NCBI GenBank assembly: GCA_019114465.1
Contig: DXFM01000014.1
Span: forward strand, 62,001 to 126,000
Length of the DNA: 64,000 nt
Direction: 5' to 3'
Source: Candidatus Lachnoclostridium avicola
GTDB lineage: Bacteria; Bacillota; Clostridia; Lachnospirales; Lachnospiraceae
The notes under the pieces were generated by a model. It saw only the letters and a program-made list of their open reading frames with translations, ran no database searches and had not been told where the DNA came from. Shown here one piece after another: positions 62,208 to 64,000 of the stretch. Positions within the stretch are counted from its first letter, which is position 1, and each line of letters starts with the position of its first letter. Both the position numbers and the translations under genes were made by a program.

Positions 62208-63251
62208 ATGAAGAGAAGAAGCGAAATGAAACTGGCGGCCTGCCTGACGGCGGCGGTTCTGGCAGGAGTTCTGGCCGGCTGCGGAGGCGGCGGGACGACG
62301 GCGCAGACGGAAGGAGAGGGCAGCTCTGCGGCGGACGACGGGACCATCAAGGTGACATTTATCACCACGGAGACCGGACTGGGAGACCGCTCTTTCAATG
62401 ACAGCACCTGGGAAGGCCTTCAGCGGGCGGAGGAGGAACTGGGAGTGGAGATTTCCCTGATTGAGCCCAGCTCTGTGGCGGATACGGGCACTTCCATTAT
62501 CTCCGCAGTCAACAGCGGCTCCGATCTGATTCTGGGATTCGGCGCCTCCTGGACGGACGCCTTTGAGGAGTACTGCGAGAGATTCCCCGACGTTTATTTC
62601 GGCGGACTGAACTGCAATGTAGCCGCGGACAACCTTCAGGTGGCAAAGACCGCGGACCATGAGGGAAGCTTCCTGGCAGGCGCCCTGGCGGCCATGAAAT
62701 CTCAGACCGGCGTGATCGGATTTATCGGCGGGCAGGACGCGGACAACATCAACCGGTTCTACGTGGGATATGAGGAAGGCGCCAAATACATTAATCCGGA
62801 CATCAATGTGATGAAATCCTACGTGGGCTCCTACACCGATCCGGCAAAGGGAAAAGAGTACTCTCTTCAGCTGATGAACTCCGGCGCAGATATCATTTTC
62901 CATGCGGCAGGCGGTACCGGCGAGGGACTTTTTGAGGCGGCCAGAGAGAATGAGAACCTGTACGCCATCGGCGTGGACTCCAACCAGGACTACATCGTGG
63001 AGGGCAAGATTCTCACCAGCGTGGTGAAGAACTGCGGAAACATTGCCTACGATATGGTCAAGAGCGTGCAGGACGGCACCTTCGAGAGCGGAGACAAGGT
63101 GTACGACCTGGAAAACGGCGGCGTGGGTCTGACGGATATGGAGTATACCAGGGATTATATCGGGGATGAGGCTATCGCCAAGCTGGATGAGCTGAAAGAG
63201 CAGATTATCTCCGGTGAGATTCAGGTAACTGACATTTTTGAAGAAGAGTAA
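62208..63251 (+). CDS. BMP-family nucleoside-type ABC transporter substrate-binding lipoprotein
   Basis: A 347-residue lipoprotein. The signal peptide ends in LAGC (C25), then a short Gly/Thr tether. The GLGDRSFNDSTWEG motif and the later GFIGGQDADNINRF region are typical of the BMP/PnrA family, which binds purine nucleosides. AAGGAGGAGAAG precedes the ATG. A sugar-type ABC ATPase gene follows 14 bp downstream. Confidence 0.92.
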   Translation: MKRRSEMKLAACLTAAVLAGVLAGCGGGGTTAQTEGEGSSAADDGTIKVTFITTETGLGDRSFNDSTWEGLQRAEEELGVEISLIEPSSVADTGTSIISAVNSGSDLILGFGASWTDAFEEYCERFPDVYFGGLNCNVAADNLQVAKTADHEGSFLAGALAAMKSQTGVIGFIGGQDADNINRFYVGYEEGAKYINPDINVMKSYVGSYTDPAKGKEYSLQLMNSGADIIFHAAGGTGEGLFEAARENENLYAIGVDSNQDYIVEGKILTSVVKNCGNIAYDMVKSVQDGTFESGDKVYDLENGGVGLTDMEYTRDYIGDEAIAKLDELKEQIISGEIQVTDIFEEE

Positions 63252-63265
63252 TGGGGGAAGCACAT

Positions 63266-64000
63266 TGAAATTAGCGCTGGAAATGGAACACATTACCAAG
63301 ATTTACGGGGAAGTGCGGGCCAATGACGACGTGAGCATCCAGGCTGCAGCGGGAGAGGTCCTGTGCATTATCGGTGAGAACGGGGCGGGAAAATCCACGC
63401 TGATGAACGTGCTGTACGGCATGACCCGCCCGGATGAAGGGGTGATCCGGCTGGATGGAAAGGAAGTGAGCTTCCGTTCCAGCCGCGACGCCATGAAACA
63501 CCGGATCGGAATGGTGTTTCAGCATTTTATGCTGGTGAAAGAGCTGTCCTGCCTGGAGAACATTATCATCGGAATGGAGCCGGCAAAGTATTTTGTGATT
63601 AATAAGAAGGCGGCCAGGGAGAAGATTCTGGCTCTGATGGACCAGTACGGGATGAAGGTGCCCCTGGAGAAGGCGGCGGGAACCTTAAGCGTAGGTGAGC
63701 AGCAGAAGCTGGAAATCATCAAGGTTCTCTACCGGGGAGCGGACATTATTATTCTGGACGAGCCCACGGCGGTGCTGACGCCCCAGGAGACGGAGGAGCT
63801 GTTTGTCAATATCCGCAGTCTGGCGAAAGCGGGGAAGACGGTGATCATGATCACCCACAAGCTGGACGAGGTCATGCGGGTGTCTGACCGGATTGTGGTT
63901 ATGCGGGCCGGCAAAGTGGTGGGGGAGACGAGACCGGAAAATACGGATGTTCACGGCCTGTCCGTGGCCATGGTTGGGGCGGAGATCCCTCCCATGCGGG
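63266..64000 (+). CDS. BMP-type ABC transporter ATP-binding protein, cut by window end
   Basis: 245 codons are visible with no stop before the window end. Walker A is GENGAGKST, the Q-loop MVFQHFMLV, the signature LSVGEQQK, Walker B IIILDEPTAVLT and the switch His in ITHKLD. This is the first half of a double ATPase of the sugar/nucleoside (RbsA/NupA) type. TTG 63266 is preferred with GGGGGAAG close upstream; ATG 63284 is an alternative without a good site. The permeases should follow outside the window. Confidence 0.9.

Noticed and set aside
62148-63299. Minus-strand frame of 383 codons opposite the BMP lipoprotein gene
   Set aside because: A mirror frame of a GC-rich gene with no recognisable motif.

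Overview
This 64 kb stretch looks like a chromosomal segment from a Gram-positive anaerobe of the Clostridia, most likely family Lachnospiraceae. The evidence is fairly GC-rich coding sequence with strong AGGAGG-type ribosome binding sites, lipobox-type substrate-binding proteins, a bifunctional AdhE, a CIRCE operator on an Hsp20 gene, and a fab cluster that uses FabK and a fused AccD-AccA. The family assignment is inference. I saw no tRNA, rRNA, CRISPR array, insertion sequence, phage gene or replication origin. About 65 protein genes are supported, nearly all on the plus strand. The exceptions are three short minus-strand blocks at 9.5-11.7, 37.95-38.9 and 46.95-50.9 kb.

Layout: (a) 1-6.9 kb, a tight run of LRR protein (cut by the window edge), DUF2201/VWA protein, MoxR AAA+ ATPase, zinc-ribbon protein, metallo-beta-lactamase (MBL) fold hydrolase, dihydroorotase (pyrC) and HAD phosphatase. 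(b) 7.0-9.5 kb, a polar amino acid ABC transporter. (c) 9.5-11.7 kb, minus strand, an SLC13-type transporter with an MBL hydrolase. (d) 12-17.9 kb, acetolactate synthase, NCS2 nucleobase permease, GNAT, DUF2200, a methyltransferase and a lipoprotein. (e) 17.9-19.9 kb, an AT-rich patch with an MBL protein and a lipoprotein, probably acquired. (f) 20-26.4 kb, Hsp20 under CIRCE, galE and assorted housekeeping genes. (g) 26.5-27.7 kb, rpsF-ssb-rpsR. (h) 28-37.1 kb, an oligopeptide ABC transporter with an M20 peptidase, an amidohydrolase and a cytidylate-kinase-like protein. (i) 37.2-43.0 kb, a Bax-inhibitor-1 protein, a LysR regulator, and a divergent amino acid ABC transporter with an AbgB-like M20 hydrolase. 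(j) 43.5-46.9 kb, adhE and an APH-like kinase. (k) 47-50.9 kb, minus strand, a flavin reductase and a second SLC13 plus MBL pair with its own LysR regulator. (l) 51-62 kb, a complete type II fatty acid synthesis and acetyl-CoA carboxylase operon. (m) 62.2-64 kb, the start of a BMP-type nucleoside ABC transporter, cut by the window end.

Two themes recur. First, uptake systems are repeatedly paired with hydrolases: SLC13 plus MBL twice, Opp plus M20 plus amidohydrolase, and a family-3 ABC transporter plus AbgB-like M20. This suggests import followed by cytosolic hydrolysis of amidated or ester-like substrates. Second, the regulatory DNA is unusually readable: Rex-like operators at adhE, a FabT-type palindrome at fabH, CIRCE at hsp20, a TTATGAAT inverted repeat between a LysR gene and its target, a 24-bp palindrome before the first SLC13 gene, and several leader or intercistronic hairpins. 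The best candidates for something undescribed are the paired SLC13/MBL cassettes, a possible 65-nt RNA with its own consensus promoter and terminator before the oligopeptide operon, and structured spacers before the NCS2 permease and between accB and fabZ. All functional statements come from motif recognition by eye; no database search was run.
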